Shown here one piece after another: positions 23,617 through 31,371 of a stretch of DNA of 35,234 nt. Source of the DNA: Mucilaginibacter sp. (GTDB lineage: Bacteria; Bacteroidota; Bacteroidia; Sphingobacteriales; Sphingobacteriaceae); contig JAQBOA010000106.1 of assembly GCA_028288305.1 (NCBI GenBank), forward strand, positions 1-35,234, in the 5' to 3' direction. Numbering within the stretch: the first letter of the stretch is position 1; every line of letters begins with the position of its first letter. Below the pieces are notes generated by a model, which saw only the letters and a list, made by a program, of their open reading frames with translations, ran no database searches and had not been told where the DNA came from. Both the position numbers and the translations under genes were made by a program.

Positions 23617-25395
23617 CTAAACCACCAATTTTTGCTCAACGGGGTGTGCAATTAAATAAAACCCATCGTTGATTAGTTTTTTATATTCGGGTTCGTTGAT
23701 GGCTTTTTGTTCCAAAAAAGTTCTTATCTCTTTGGCTAGTTGAGGCTCAACTTCTTCATGCTCTAATATTTCCAGTATTTCTAAGGCGCAAAGCCAGTCA
23801 TCATGATGATTTTTTTGCAGCCTCAGCCATACATTCCCCAAAAAGCCAAAATCACCGCCTTTTTGCCGCCGATTTCTTACCTGCTGATATAACTGATGAA
23901 GCTCTTTGGTATTAAAATCATATTCCTGGTGATGGGTTTCTGTGTTTGATTTATACGGTATTTCAACAAATGCTTCCTTATCTGCAGCGCCGCAAAAAAC
24001 AGAAATAATTTTTTCGCCAACAGCCATGTCATAAACACCCCAGGCAGGATCGAACAATAATTGCCCGTTTTTATCTTTTACCGTACAATCAATAAAGGTA
24101 ATAAGCTGATTTTTTTCGTTTAAAGACACTATTTTTTGAACAACACCACTAACGGTTATGCCGCTTTCGAAATTTAAAACAGTTTCTTTACCTTCTTCCA
24201 TTCCAAAGTAATTCAGTTCAGCTATTGATAAATTTTCCAGAGGCATTGCATGTCCTTTTAATTTCCCAACAGGTGAACTAAACCCATCACGGTGATAAGC
24301 CTTACTATGACCCTTTATTTGTTTGTCATTTACTGCCAGGGAGGTAGGACCTGTGGTTTTAATATAAACAGGCTCATTATTTTCATTTAATCTGAAATCG
24401 GTAAACGTACCGGAAACCTGTAAACCAGAGCTATAAACTGCTGTGCAAATGTTTTTGCTTTCGATAGCTTTTTGTAGCCCATAAGCACCGCCAACCCTGA
24501 ATGACATAGTGTTGGCAAAAGTTTCGAGCACATCAACCAGATTTTGAAATGTTGGGGTAACAAATAATTGTGGCTGAGTTTTAGTAATATCATAAGGATA
24601 ATTTACCGCATCAATGGTGTAAGGTAATTTTTTAATATCACTTTGCATACAACTTACGCTCTCTCCAATTGACGAGAGCAGACCTGCACCATAAATTTTA
24701 GGATTTTCGAGTGAACCGATAAGGCCATACTCAACCGTCCACCAATGCAAGCGGCTCAATAAGGCCATTTCCGATGGTTCCCCCATGTTTTGCTGACGAT
24801 AGGTAACCAGTTCATCAGCCTTTTTTATTTCGGCTTCATTGGCCTGCGGCATTTCTTTTAATATAGATAACGCCCTTATGGCTTCATATAATTCGAAATC
24901 CTGTGCTGAAAACATAGCTTTTGCACCAATGGAGCCAAAATAACTCAGGTATTCGTTATAGTCTTTATCAGCAATAATAGGTGCATGTCCGGCAGATTCA
25001 TGGATAATATCCGGAGCAGGTGTATATTCTATATGTTTAAGCTGGCGGATGTCAGCGGCTATGACCAAAACTTTGTATGCCTGGTATTCCATAAAAGCGA
25101 CCGGGGGGATAAAACCGTCGACTGTAACAGCACCCCAGCCTATTTGGCCAAGCGCATCATTCATTTCCTGCAAATGCGGTATTTTTTCTATTGTTAAACC
25201 GGCTTTTTCTAAGCCTGGGATATATGGATAATAGGCAACATCCTTTAGATAGCTATAGTTTTGACGCATTACATACCGCCATACCGCATGGTCAACAGGT
25301 GTATAATGCTCATAATGCTGATCAGTAATATATTGTTTTAAATGCGCAGGCAAGGCAGCCACCTGCGGATTATTAAAATCATTAAAATGGCTCAT
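23617..25395 (-). CDS. Aromatic amino acid hydroxylase (phenylalanine 4-hydroxylase-like), long form
   Basis: Hydroxylates an aromatic amino acid, probably phenylalanine to tyrosine, with O2, non-haem iron and a tetrahydropterin. Iron ligands are H132 and H137 (IHESAGHAP) and E222 (RLHWWTVEYGLIG). IYGAGLLSSIGE follows at 234-245, as in the family. The protein has 592 residues, about twice the usual bacterial enzyme. The catalytic domain ends near residue 310, and about 280 residues follow, containing a beta-rich part (LQVSGTFTDFRL, KETVLNFESGITVSGVVQKI) and a helical C-terminus. The long form occurs in Bacteroidota. The next gene is an antitoxin, 22 bases downstream. Confidence 0.9.
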   Translation of the reverse strand: MSHFNDFNNPQVAALPAHLKQYITDQHYEHYTPVDHAVWRYVMRQNYSYLKDVAYYPYIPGLEKAGLTIEKIPHLQEMNDALGQIGWGAVTVDGFIPPVAFMEYQAYKVLVIAADIRQLKHIEYTPAPDIIHESAGHAPIIADKDYNEYLSYFGSIGAKAMFSAQDFELYEAIRALSILKEMPQANEAEIKKADELVTYRQQNMGEPSEMALLSRLHWWTVEYGLIGSLENPKIYGAGLLSSIGESVSCMQSDIKKLPYTIDAVNYPYDITKTQPQLFVTPTFQNLVDVLETFANTMSFRVGGAYGLQKAIESKNICTAVYSSGLQVSGTFTDFRLNENNEPVYIKTTGPTSLAVNDKQIKGHSKAYHRDGFSSPVGKLKGHAMPLENLSIAELNYFGMEEGKETVLNFESGITVSGVVQKIVSLNEKNQLITFIDCTVKDKNGQLLFDPAWGVYDMAVGEKIISVFCGAADKEAFVEIPYKSNTETHHQEYDFNTKELHQLYQQVRNRRQKGGDFGFLGNVWLRLQKNHHDDWLCALEILEILEHEEVEPQLAKEIRTFLEQKAINEPEYKKLINDGFYLIAHPVEQKLVV

Positions 25396-25492
25396 TAATC
25401 ATTAAATAGTTTTGTACTAAAACGTAAAATTATACATTTAGTTTATCCGATGGATGGTTGATTATTGAGTAGAAGTAATATTTTATTATTTT

Positions 25493-26455
25493 CTAACTTA
25501 ATTTAACAGAATCACTTTTTTCCATCTTAGGCAAGCCTTCTTCCAGACGGCTGGGACGCAGTAAATAATAAATACCTGATAAAGCCACTATAAGGGATAT
25601 CAGATAAAATGTTCCAGGCAGAAAAACGGCAAGGGTCTTATCCATAGGGAATACCTTGGTTAACTGTGTAAAAACGGTTTCGCGTACGCCAGCTCCCCCA
25701 ACACTTATGGGAATAATAGTCGCCAGGGCAGAAATTAGAAAAGACAAAAGATAAGGTGAATACTTAGCAGTAAAATCTTGTCCGAAAAGAATAAATATAA
25801 TAGTGAGTACCTGTAATCCCTGTACCAGTAAGGCTTTAGCATGTGCTTCAAAAAAATATTTGGTATATTCTTTAAAAAACCTGTAAGCTACAAAGTAATA
25901 AATAGCAGAACCAGCAACGAATATACCGAGCGGGATAGTAATATGAATGTCTATTTGTGGGATTAAAAAAACCAGTGCTACTATAATTAATCCAATGGCC
26001 CATAGTCCGCTAAGCCTGTCGAACATGATTGCCCAGAATACTTTTTTTGCCGGAAGCTTATAGGTTTTGTTTAACAGGTAAATTTTGTAACCATCGCCGC
26101 CAATACCGCCGGGCAGTAAAAAATTATAGAACAACCCAAGCAGGTAAAGCCTGAAATTAAAGCGGGGATCAAGTTTTAAATCGATTGACCTGAAAAAACT
26201 AAGCAGCCGCCATGATGAAGCAATCATTGATGCAAAAAAACTCAATAAGGCGGCCAGCATCCACCAATAATTGGCATGAAAAAGCCTGTATTTAACATCA
26301 GAAAAGTTGACTTTTCTAAAAACAAAATAAAGTAAAACTGAAGTAACACAAATTTTTAAAAGCAATTTGGTTACATCCCAGAGTTTAGCCTTTAACGTTT
26401 TTGGCTTTATCTCTTCTTCAACTTCGTTTACTATGGCTTCTTCAATTTTTGTCAT
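25493..26455 (-). CDS. Lysylphosphatidylglycerol synthase TM-region / flippase-like membrane protein
   Basis: 320 residues from the ATG at 26455; a TTG at 26464 is in frame but unlikely. After a charged N-terminus there are about eight membrane segments. Family signatures include WRLLSFFRS, FYNFLLPGGIGGDGYKIYLL and ISVGGAGVRETVF, typical of the UPF0104/LPG-synthase membrane domain. It lacks the cytosolic synthase domain of MprF. Members flip or handle lipids or glycolipids in the inner membrane; the substrate is unknown here. Confidence 0.88.
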   Translation of the reverse strand: MTKIEEAIVNEVEEEIKPKTLKAKLWDVTKLLLKICVTSVLLYFVFRKVNFSDVKYRLFHANYWWMLAALLSFFASMIASSWRLLSFFRSIDLKLDPRFNFRLYLLGLFYNFLLPGGIGGDGYKIYLLNKTYKLPAKKVFWAIMFDRLSGLWAIGLIIVALVFLIPQIDIHITIPLGIFVAGSAIYYFVAYRFFKEYTKYFFEAHAKALLVQGLQVLTIIFILFGQDFTAKYSPYLLSFLISALATIIPISVGGAGVRETVFTQLTKVFPMDKTLAVFLPGTFYLISLIVALSGIYYLLRPSRLEEGLPKMEKSDSVKLS

Positions 26456-26461
26456 CGACTG

Positions 26462-26469
26462 CAAAGCTA
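26462..26469 (-). promoter_or_regulatory. Candidate -7 box for the flippase-like gene
   Basis: On the minus strand TAGCTTTG matches TAnnTTTG exactly and lies 6 bases before the ATG at 26455, which would give a leaderless mRNA. No -33 element is clear. Confidence 0.3.
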
Positions 26470-26520
26470 AGAAAAAGATAGAATTTGTTAATTGACTATT
26501 AGTTAAATAGCGTTAGAAGA

Positions 26521-26630
26521 AAGAGTCAAAAATCAAGCGCTAAGAACCAAGACTTAAGGGTCATCGATCGAACAAATGTTATACGTCTTATCTAATATCT
26601 TGGCTCTTGAATCCTTGGTTCTTGACTCTC
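26521..26630. repeat. Word-repeat inverted repeat behind the DUF1003 gene
   Basis: The left side (26521-26558) has AGTCAAAAATCAAG and AAGAACCAAGAC. The right side, inverted (26598-26630), has AGTCAAGAACCAAG and AAGAGCCAAGA. The arms pair imperfectly over about 30 bases, and within each arm a CAAG-ending word is repeated. It ends 6 bases from the stop of the DUF1003 gene, so it can act as its terminator. Confidence 0.65.
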
Positions 26631-26635
26631 CTCTC

Positions 26636-27049
26636 TTATTTCTTATCCATTTTCTGCACTATTTCGAGTATTTTATCCAGTTTGTCTATTTCAATGGAAT
26701 TTAGCTTTTTCAGCAGTTCTTCTATTTCTATTTTAGCTTCACAATTTGTTTTATAATCTGCGTCTGCCTGGGCACGATCACGTTCATTTTGGCGGTTCTG
26801 TGCCATCATAATTATCGGCGCAGCATAAGCAGCTTGTGTTGAAAATAACAGGTTAAGCAAAATATAAGGATATACATCCCAATGATTCACAAAACCTACA
26901 ACATTTAGGATCATCCAGAGTATAACTATGATACTTTGAATAATGATAAACCGCCAGGATCCCATTCCATTTGCTACCTTGTCGGCAAGGCGCTGACCAA
27001 ACCCTAAAGACTCTTTGTGTGTATCATGCCAAGTTTTGCTATTTGTCAT
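26636..27049 (-). CDS. DUF1003 family membrane protein
   Basis: 137 residues. Family signatures: LADKVANGMGSWRFIIIQ (21-38), two membrane segments (about 34-52 and 60-85), and YPYILLNLLFSTQAAYAAPIIMMAQNRQNERDR (near 60-92). A coiled-coil tail follows (ELLKKLNSIEIDKLDKILEIVQKM). The function of DUF1003 is not established. It is divergent from the ABC ATPase gene. Confidence 0.93.
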   Translation of the reverse strand: MTNSKTWHDTHKESLGFGQRLADKVANGMGSWRFIIIQSIIVILWMILNVVGFVNHWDVYPYILLNLLFSTQAAYAAPIIMMAQNRQNERDRAQADADYKTNCEAKIEIEELLKKLNSIEIDKLDKILEIVQKMDKK

Positions 27050-27138
27050 AAGATTTTGGTTTCAATTTGTTTACCGTTTAAATATAAAATAATTACCGGC
27101 AAATACTTATTTCTTTTTTATGGTAAACTTTTATAGTT

Positions 27139-27146
27139 TAGGTTTG
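27139..27146 (+). promoter_or_regulatory. Candidate -7 box for the ABC ATPase gene
   Basis: TAGGTTTG matches TAnnTTTG exactly, 27 bases before the ATG at 27174, a normal leader length. The upstream -33 element is not obvious. Confidence 0.4.
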
Positions 27147-27173
27147 AGGAATTTTTGAAATATATATTACAGT

Positions 27174-28217
27174 ATGCAAAATGAAATGATCCTGGAAACC
27201 ATATCGGTTACCAAAAATTATTTTGGCGATAAGTCTTCAGGAGTAAATAATGTGACCATATTTATTCCGAAAGGGAAAATAACAGCTATTATTGGTGAAA
27301 GCGGCAGTGGTAAAACAACACTTTTAAACTTATTATATGGTTTGCTGCAGCCCGATTCGGGTGAAGTGTTTTTTAAAGAGGAACGGGTATTAAAACGCGA
27401 GGAAAAATTACAGCCTGCTCATAGAGTTATGCGATTGGTAACCCAAAATAACCAGGATATGGACTCGATGGCAACAGTGTGGGAGAGTGTACGGTCAGGT
27501 TTGTGGAATGAAGAATTGGGATTAGAAACTGAAACCCAAAAAATAACCGACTCATTAAACATGCTCGATATCATGCCATTAAAAGATCAGCCTTTTGGTA
27601 AGTTAAGCGGCGGTGAAAAGCAGCGCGTAACTATTGCTAAAGCCCTGATCAGCAGACCAGAAGTACTTTTGCTGGACGAGCCATTTAACCAGGTGGATGC
27701 TACTTACCGCGAAGGCTTGCAAAACGATATAAGGTATATAGTGAAAGAATGGGGGGTTACGGTAGTACTGGTATCACATGACCCTGCAGAAATTCTATCC
27801 ATGGCCGATGAGCTTATTGTATTAAAGGAAGGTGAAATAGTTGAAAACGGTAGTCCTGAAGAACTTTATAATAGTCCCAAGCTGCTTTATACAGCGCAAA
27901 TATTAGCCAGCGGTACCCTGTTAACATCTGCAGAAGCTAAAAAAATAGGTATAAAAACCCAAAGAGGAACGGTGGTTATTTACGCGGAGCATGTAAAAAT
28001 TGTTAGGGGATATAGTAACAAATGGACAGTTAAGCAGATTTTATTTAAAGGCTTTTTTGAAGAATTAATTATTGAACGGGATGGCGTTGTTTTAAGGGCT
28101 ACTAATTACGCTAAACGGAAATACCCAAAAGGAAGCCTTATCAACATAACTATTGAAAATTACTTTGAATATGGAAAATGGGAAACACCGGTGCGGCCGT
28201 TGCCGAAGGAGGTATAG
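27174..28217 (+). CDS. ABC transporter ATP-binding protein
   Basis: 347 residues. Walker A is G41-ESGSGKTT, the ABC signature is LSGGEKQRV (145-153), Walker B is LLLDEP with E170 as the catalytic glutamate, and the switch histidine is H203 (VLVSHDP). After residue 245 an extra domain (about 250-347) with short strands (GTVVIYAEHVKIVRG, GVVLRATNYAKRKYPKGSLINITI) resembles the regulatory TOBE-type ends of import ATPases such as MalK and PotA. No permease or binding-protein gene is adjacent, so the transported substrate is unknown; it may serve a permease elsewhere. Confidence 0.9.
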   Translation: MQNEMILETISVTKNYFGDKSSGVNNVTIFIPKGKITAIIGESGSGKTTLLNLLYGLLQPDSGEVFFKEERVLKREEKLQPAHRVMRLVTQNNQDMDSMATVWESVRSGLWNEELGLETETQKITDSLNMLDIMPLKDQPFGKLSGGEKQRVTIAKALISRPEVLLLDEPFNQVDATYREGLQNDIRYIVKEWGVTVVLVSHDPAEILSMADELIVLKEGEIVENGSPEELYNSPKLLYTAQILASGTLLTSAEAKKIGIKTQRGTVVIYAEHVKIVRGYSNKWTVKQILFKGFFEELIIERDGVVLRATNYAKRKYPKGSLINITIENYFEYGKWETPVRPLPKEV

Positions 28218-28274
28218 GTTAGGTTGTTGTAATGTTGGAAGGTTGTAAAGTTGAAATGTTAAAAGCTACCCAAA

Positions 28275-28370
28275 ATGTCATCTCGACGAGGAACGAGGAG
28301 GGACCTTATACAACTTGCAAAGCGGTAATGCAAATCGTTTAAGTTTTCTCACTATCGTTCGTAATGACAT
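28275..28370. repeat. Second REP-like family element between convergent genes
   Basis: The 96-bp unit begins ATGTCATCTCGACGAGGAAC and ends TATCGTTCGTAATGACAT; the outer 7-16 bases are imperfect inverted repeats (ATGTCAT...CGA / TCG...ATGACAT). GACGAGGAACGAGGAGG has an internal repeat (GAGGAACGAGGAG). This resembles a repeat I recall from many Bacteroidota intergenic regions. It sits between the ABC ATPase and slipin genes, both of which end here. Confidence 0.65.
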
Positions 28371-28395
28371 TCATTTGTTCAACCCAATCAACTAC

Positions 28396-29292
28396 TCACT
28401 CCTTATTTTTTGCTTTTCCCTGCTCTGCTTGCATGGTCAGAGCTGTTAATCCGGCCATACTGCCAAGTTGCATGGTATCAATTGCCGAACTGGGTACAAT
28501 TACAATTGTTGAGTTTTGCTTCAATCCCTCATAGAGCATATTCATTGCCCTTAAATGTAAAGCCACCGGGTTGTTTGTGTAGGTTAAGGCTGCTTCAGCA
28601 AATTTCTCAGCTACCTGTCTTTCAGAATCACCAAGAATTACCCTGGCCTGCCGTTCCCTTTCTGCCTGGGCCTGCATAGACATGGCACTTTCTAACGAGG
28701 GCGGGATCAAAACATCTTTAACTTCAACTGAAATAACATTAATACCCCATGGTTCTGTGCGCTCATCAATAATTTTTTGTAGTACATCGCTAATTTTATC
28801 TCTTCCTTCAAGCATTTCCGAAAGCATAGTTTTTCCAATCACATCGCGCAAAGCGGTTTGAGAAGCCCAACTGATGGCATTATTATAGTCTGCCACCTCA
28901 AGTGCGGCCTTTTTAGGATCCAATACTTTCCAAAATAATACCGCATCTACATCAACCGGAACGGTGTCTTTAGTAAGTGTCTTTTCAGCCTTAAAAGATG
29001 TAGAAATCACACGGATATCAATCCAGTAGGGTATGGTATCTATAATAGGGATAATAAAAAAAAGCCCTGGCCCCCTTAGCGATTGAAATTTACCCAGCCG
29101 CAGTACTACAGCTTTGTCCCAGGGATTGGCAATTTTGGTAGCAGAAGAAATAAAGGAGGCAATTATTATGGCGATTGCAACCCTAACGGTGCTTTCGGCA
29201 GGCGAAACTCCTTGTACAGAGTATGCCACTACCAGACCAATACCTAAAACTATAAAAAATATAACTGTAGGCAATAAACTTTTATTGTTCAT
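28396..29292 (-). CDS. Slipin (stomatin-like SPFH/Band 7 protein)
   Basis: 298 residues: a short N-terminus, a double hydrophobic anchor (about 6-50) and the SPFH domain (about 52-215). Slipin-type motifs are visible: VVLRLGKFQSLRGPGLFFIIP, IDIRVISTSF, TKDTVPVDVDAVLFWKV and WGINVISVEVKDVLIPPSL. An Ala/Glu/Arg-rich helix follows (MSMQAQAERERQARVILGDSE), then a C-terminal region (PVALHLRAMNMLYEGL, IVIVPSSAIDTMQLG). It oligomerises at membranes and scaffolds microdomains. In many bacteria it pairs with NfeD; here the upstream gene is a SHOCT protein instead. Confidence 0.94.
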   Translation of the reverse strand: MNNKSLLPTVIFFIVLGIGLVVAYSVQGVSPAESTVRVAIAIIIASFISSATKIANPWDKAVVLRLGKFQSLRGPGLFFIIPIIDTIPYWIDIRVISTSFKAEKTLTKDTVPVDVDAVLFWKVLDPKKAALEVADYNNAISWASQTALRDVIGKTMLSEMLEGRDKISDVLQKIIDERTEPWGINVISVEVKDVLIPPSLESAMSMQAQAERERQARVILGDSERQVAEKFAEAALTYTNNPVALHLRAMNMLYEGLKQNSTIVIVPSSAIDTMQLGSMAGLTALTMQAEQGKAKNKE

Positions 29293-29327
29293 TGGAAAAT
29301 CTCCTTATTGTTTTTCTGTTTAGCGCG

Positions 29328-29555
29328 TTACTTTTTAACCACCAAATCATTCTCAAGAATTTTTTTCTTTTCCTGATATTCTTCGTTTGTGATTTGTCCT
29401 GAAGCGAACCGTCTTTGCAGAATGTCAAGAGGAGAATCTTTTTTATTCCGCTGACCAGGGATATCATAAGGTGTTGCGAATATCCAAAAAAGTAGAATGA
29501 CCCAAATGAACCACCATATTAGGTTCATTCCCCAAAAATCATTATAATAAAACAT
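29328..29555 (-). CDS. Small membrane protein with SHOCT domain
   Basis: 75 residues from the ATG at 29555; the frame can be extended to a TTG at 29591 but that N-terminus is unlikely. One hydrophobic segment (LIWWFIWVILLFWIFATPY, about 12-30) is followed by a C-terminal SHOCT motif (SPLDILQRRFASGQITNEEYQEKKKIL). SHOCT ends are short oligomerisation or binding helices. It lies 35 bases upstream of slipin on the same strand, so the two probably form one membrane complex or operon. Confidence 0.85.
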   Translation of the reverse strand: MFYYNDFWGMNLIWWFIWVILLFWIFATPYDIPGQRNKKDSPLDILQRRFASGQITNEEYQEKKKILENDLVVKK

Positions 29556-29625
29556 GATTTTTAATTTTAAGTATGACTTACACAAGTACAATACAAAGTT
29601 GAACGGTTTTTGTTTTACAGGGGGG

Positions 29626-29707
29626 TATAATAAGTTGTAAAAGTTATAATAAGTTGTAAAAGTTTAAACACTTACAACTTTTATAACACTTACAACCCTT
29701 ACAACCC
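29626..29707. repeat. Perfect 19-bp tandem repeat with inverted copy
   Basis: TATAATAAGTTGTAAAAGT occurs twice head to tail (29626-29644, 29645-29663). The complement follows at 29670-29707 as CACTTACAACTTTTATAACA and CACTTACAACCCTTACAACC, giving a long imperfect hairpin between the SHOCT gene start and the EamA gene stop. It probably ends the EamA transcript. Confidence 0.85.
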
Positions 29708-29715
29708 AACCCAAC

Positions 29716-30675
29716 TCAATCAACTACCAGCTCTAAGGCTTTCTTTTCCTTCCGGTACTTTGCGAGGTTTATTAACAGTACACTTCCAAGTATCGTAAAC
29801 AGGCCGGCTAATTGCCAAAATGAGATACTTTCGCCTGCAAATACAACGCCTAATATTACAGCTATTACTGGGTTAACATAGGCATAAGTGCTTACTTGTG
29901 TAGCCGGGCGTACCTGTAGCAGCCATACATATGCACTGAAAGCGGCAATGGAGCCAAAAATGATCAAATACAGCAGTGCCATCCAGCTTTGGGTATGAAT
30001 ATTATGCAAGTCCAGGTGATTATATTCACCCTGCAGAAAGCTGACAGGAGCATATACAACACCGGCGGCGATCATTTGCCAGGCGGTATTTACGGAAGCG
30101 GATACCGCGGTAGGATGATGTTTTGAATATAATGAGCCTGCCGACCATGAAATTGTTCCTAAAACCAACAGCAACATCCAGGGTAATTTGGATTGGGTAT
30201 CGGTACCTTTAAAAATCCCGCCAATCTGATCGCTGAATAACAGGAGTACTCCCGCAAAACCAATCACTAAACCAAATATGGTAGCTTTATTTTTAAGGTT
30301 TACTCCCCAATTTGGTTTATCGAGCAATACAAACCACATTGGCGCTGATGACACAAAGATAGCCACCATAGCGCTCGGTAACGTTTGTTCGGACCATATA
30401 ACGATGCCATTTGCCACAAACAATAAAAGTACCCCGGTTACTGCTGCGGATAAAATGTCTTTTATAACAAATATTTTTTCTTTCTTAATTACACACCAGG
30501 TCATTAGAATAAGTCCAGCGGTTGTAAAGCGTATTGCGCCTAATAAAAAAGGGGGTAATCCGCCCTCTTCGGCCATCCGTATAAAAAAATAGGTGGAACC
30601 CCATACAATGTATACGGTTGCAAAAGCAATTACTACCAAAAGCGGAGATGCTGTTTTTTGTATATTTAAAGCCAT
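29716..30675 (-). CDS. EamA/DMT family transporter
   Basis: 319 residues with ten membrane segments in two five-helix EamA repeats. Landmarks: VYIVWGSTYFFIRMA near 19-33, LGAIRFTTAGLILM, then in the second half LLVLGTISWSAGSLYSK and YAYVNPVIAVILGVVFAGESIS. This group exports amino acids or metabolites from the cytoplasm. It starts 5 bases after an Lrp/AsnC regulator gene, so it is likely controlled by that regulator in response to an amino acid. Substrate unknown. Confidence 0.93.
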   Translation of the reverse strand: MALNIQKTASPLLVVIAFATVYIVWGSTYFFIRMAEEGGLPPFLLGAIRFTTAGLILMTWCVIKKEKIFVIKDILSAAVTGVLLLFVANGIVIWSEQTLPSAMVAIFVSSAPMWFVLLDKPNWGVNLKNKATIFGLVIGFAGVLLLFSDQIGGIFKGTDTQSKLPWMLLLVLGTISWSAGSLYSKHHPTAVSASVNTAWQMIAAGVVYAPVSFLQGEYNHLDLHNIHTQSWMALLYLIIFGSIAAFSAYVWLLQVRPATQVSTYAYVNPVIAVILGVVFAGESISFWQLAGLFTILGSVLLINLAKYRKEKKALELVVD

Positions 30676-30680
30676 AGGTA

Positions 30681-31160
30681 TTATTTTTCGGGTATAACCA
30701 ATTGTTGCTGTTCTTTCACCGTTTCGAGTACTATGGTGGTTCGGGTACTCAAAAGGTTTGGTATTTTGCCAATGCTATTACGCATTAAATGCATTAGCGA
30801 AGCTGAATCGTAGGTGCGGACCTTCACCAGGTAGCAATCGTCACCGGCAACGTGGTGAACTTCCTGCACTTCGGGTATTTTGGCCAATTCCTGCGCGGTT
30901 GTGTTATAGCCAGGCCCATCGGCGGCTTTCATAAAAATAAAAGCAAGCATTTTTTGCTGAAGGGCATCAGGGGCTATGCGGGTGGTATATTGCAGGATAA
31001 CATTTTTTTGTTCCAGCTTTTTTACCCGCTCCAGTATACCGGATGGGGCCATTCCCAGTTCTCTGGCCAGATCGGCATTGGAGATGCGTGCATTTTCCTG
31101 CATCAGCCGCAAAATGTGCAGGTCGGTTTTGTCAAGTATGATTTCTGTTTCGCTAATCAT
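30681..31160 (-). CDS. Lrp/AsnC family transcriptional regulator
   Basis: 159 residues: an N-terminal winged helix-turn-helix (ILRLMQENARISNADLARELGMAPSGILERVKKLEQKNVI, about 15-55) and a C-terminal RAM effector domain (about 75-150; VQEVHHVAGDDCYLVKVRTYD, with the ligand-loop GDDC). Lrp proteins form octamers or hexadecamers that wrap DNA and sense amino acids. It forms an operon with the EamA exporter just downstream. Three palindromes and a promoter box lie in its upstream region, suggesting autoregulation. Confidence 0.94.
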   Translation of the reverse strand: MISETEIILDKTDLHILRLMQENARISNADLARELGMAPSGILERVKKLEQKNVILQYTTRIAPDALQQKMLAFIFMKAADGPGYNTTAQELAKIPEVQEVHHVAGDDCYLVKVRTYDSASLMHLMRNSIGKIPNLLSTRTTIVLETVKEQQQLVIPEK

Positions 31161-31163
31161 ACT

Positions 31164-31233
31164 GTAATATTACGTTTTTATTGAATTATATTCAAAATTT
31201 TATTAAAAATATGAATTTAATTCGACAAAAGTA
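31164..31233 (-). promoter_or_regulatory. Promoter and candidate Lrp-type operator cluster
   Basis: Three palindromes precede the regulator gene: GTAATATTAC (31164-31173), TTGAATTATATTCAA (31181-31195, 6-base arms around 3 bases) and GAATTTAATTC (31213-31223). The -7 box, TACTTTTG on the minus strand, is at 31226-31233. Palindrome centres are about 20 and 30 bases apart. AT-rich repeated palindromes at near-helical spacing suit an Lrp-like wrapper. Confidence 0.5.
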
Positions 31234-31371
31234 TACTTTATGTGTTTAAACATTAAACTTACGAGTTTTCAAAACTTCGTACGTTTTTCTTTTAAAGTGA
31301 TTTATCGATGCGATAATTAAAATAATAATTATGATCTGTAACCTCGATTTGAATTATTGCGTCAAAACATC

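Noticed and set aside
23595..23651. Upstream extension of the antitoxin start
   Set aside because: It overlaps the end of the hydroxylase gene and adds residues unlike an antitoxin N-terminus; the ATG at 23594 is better placed.
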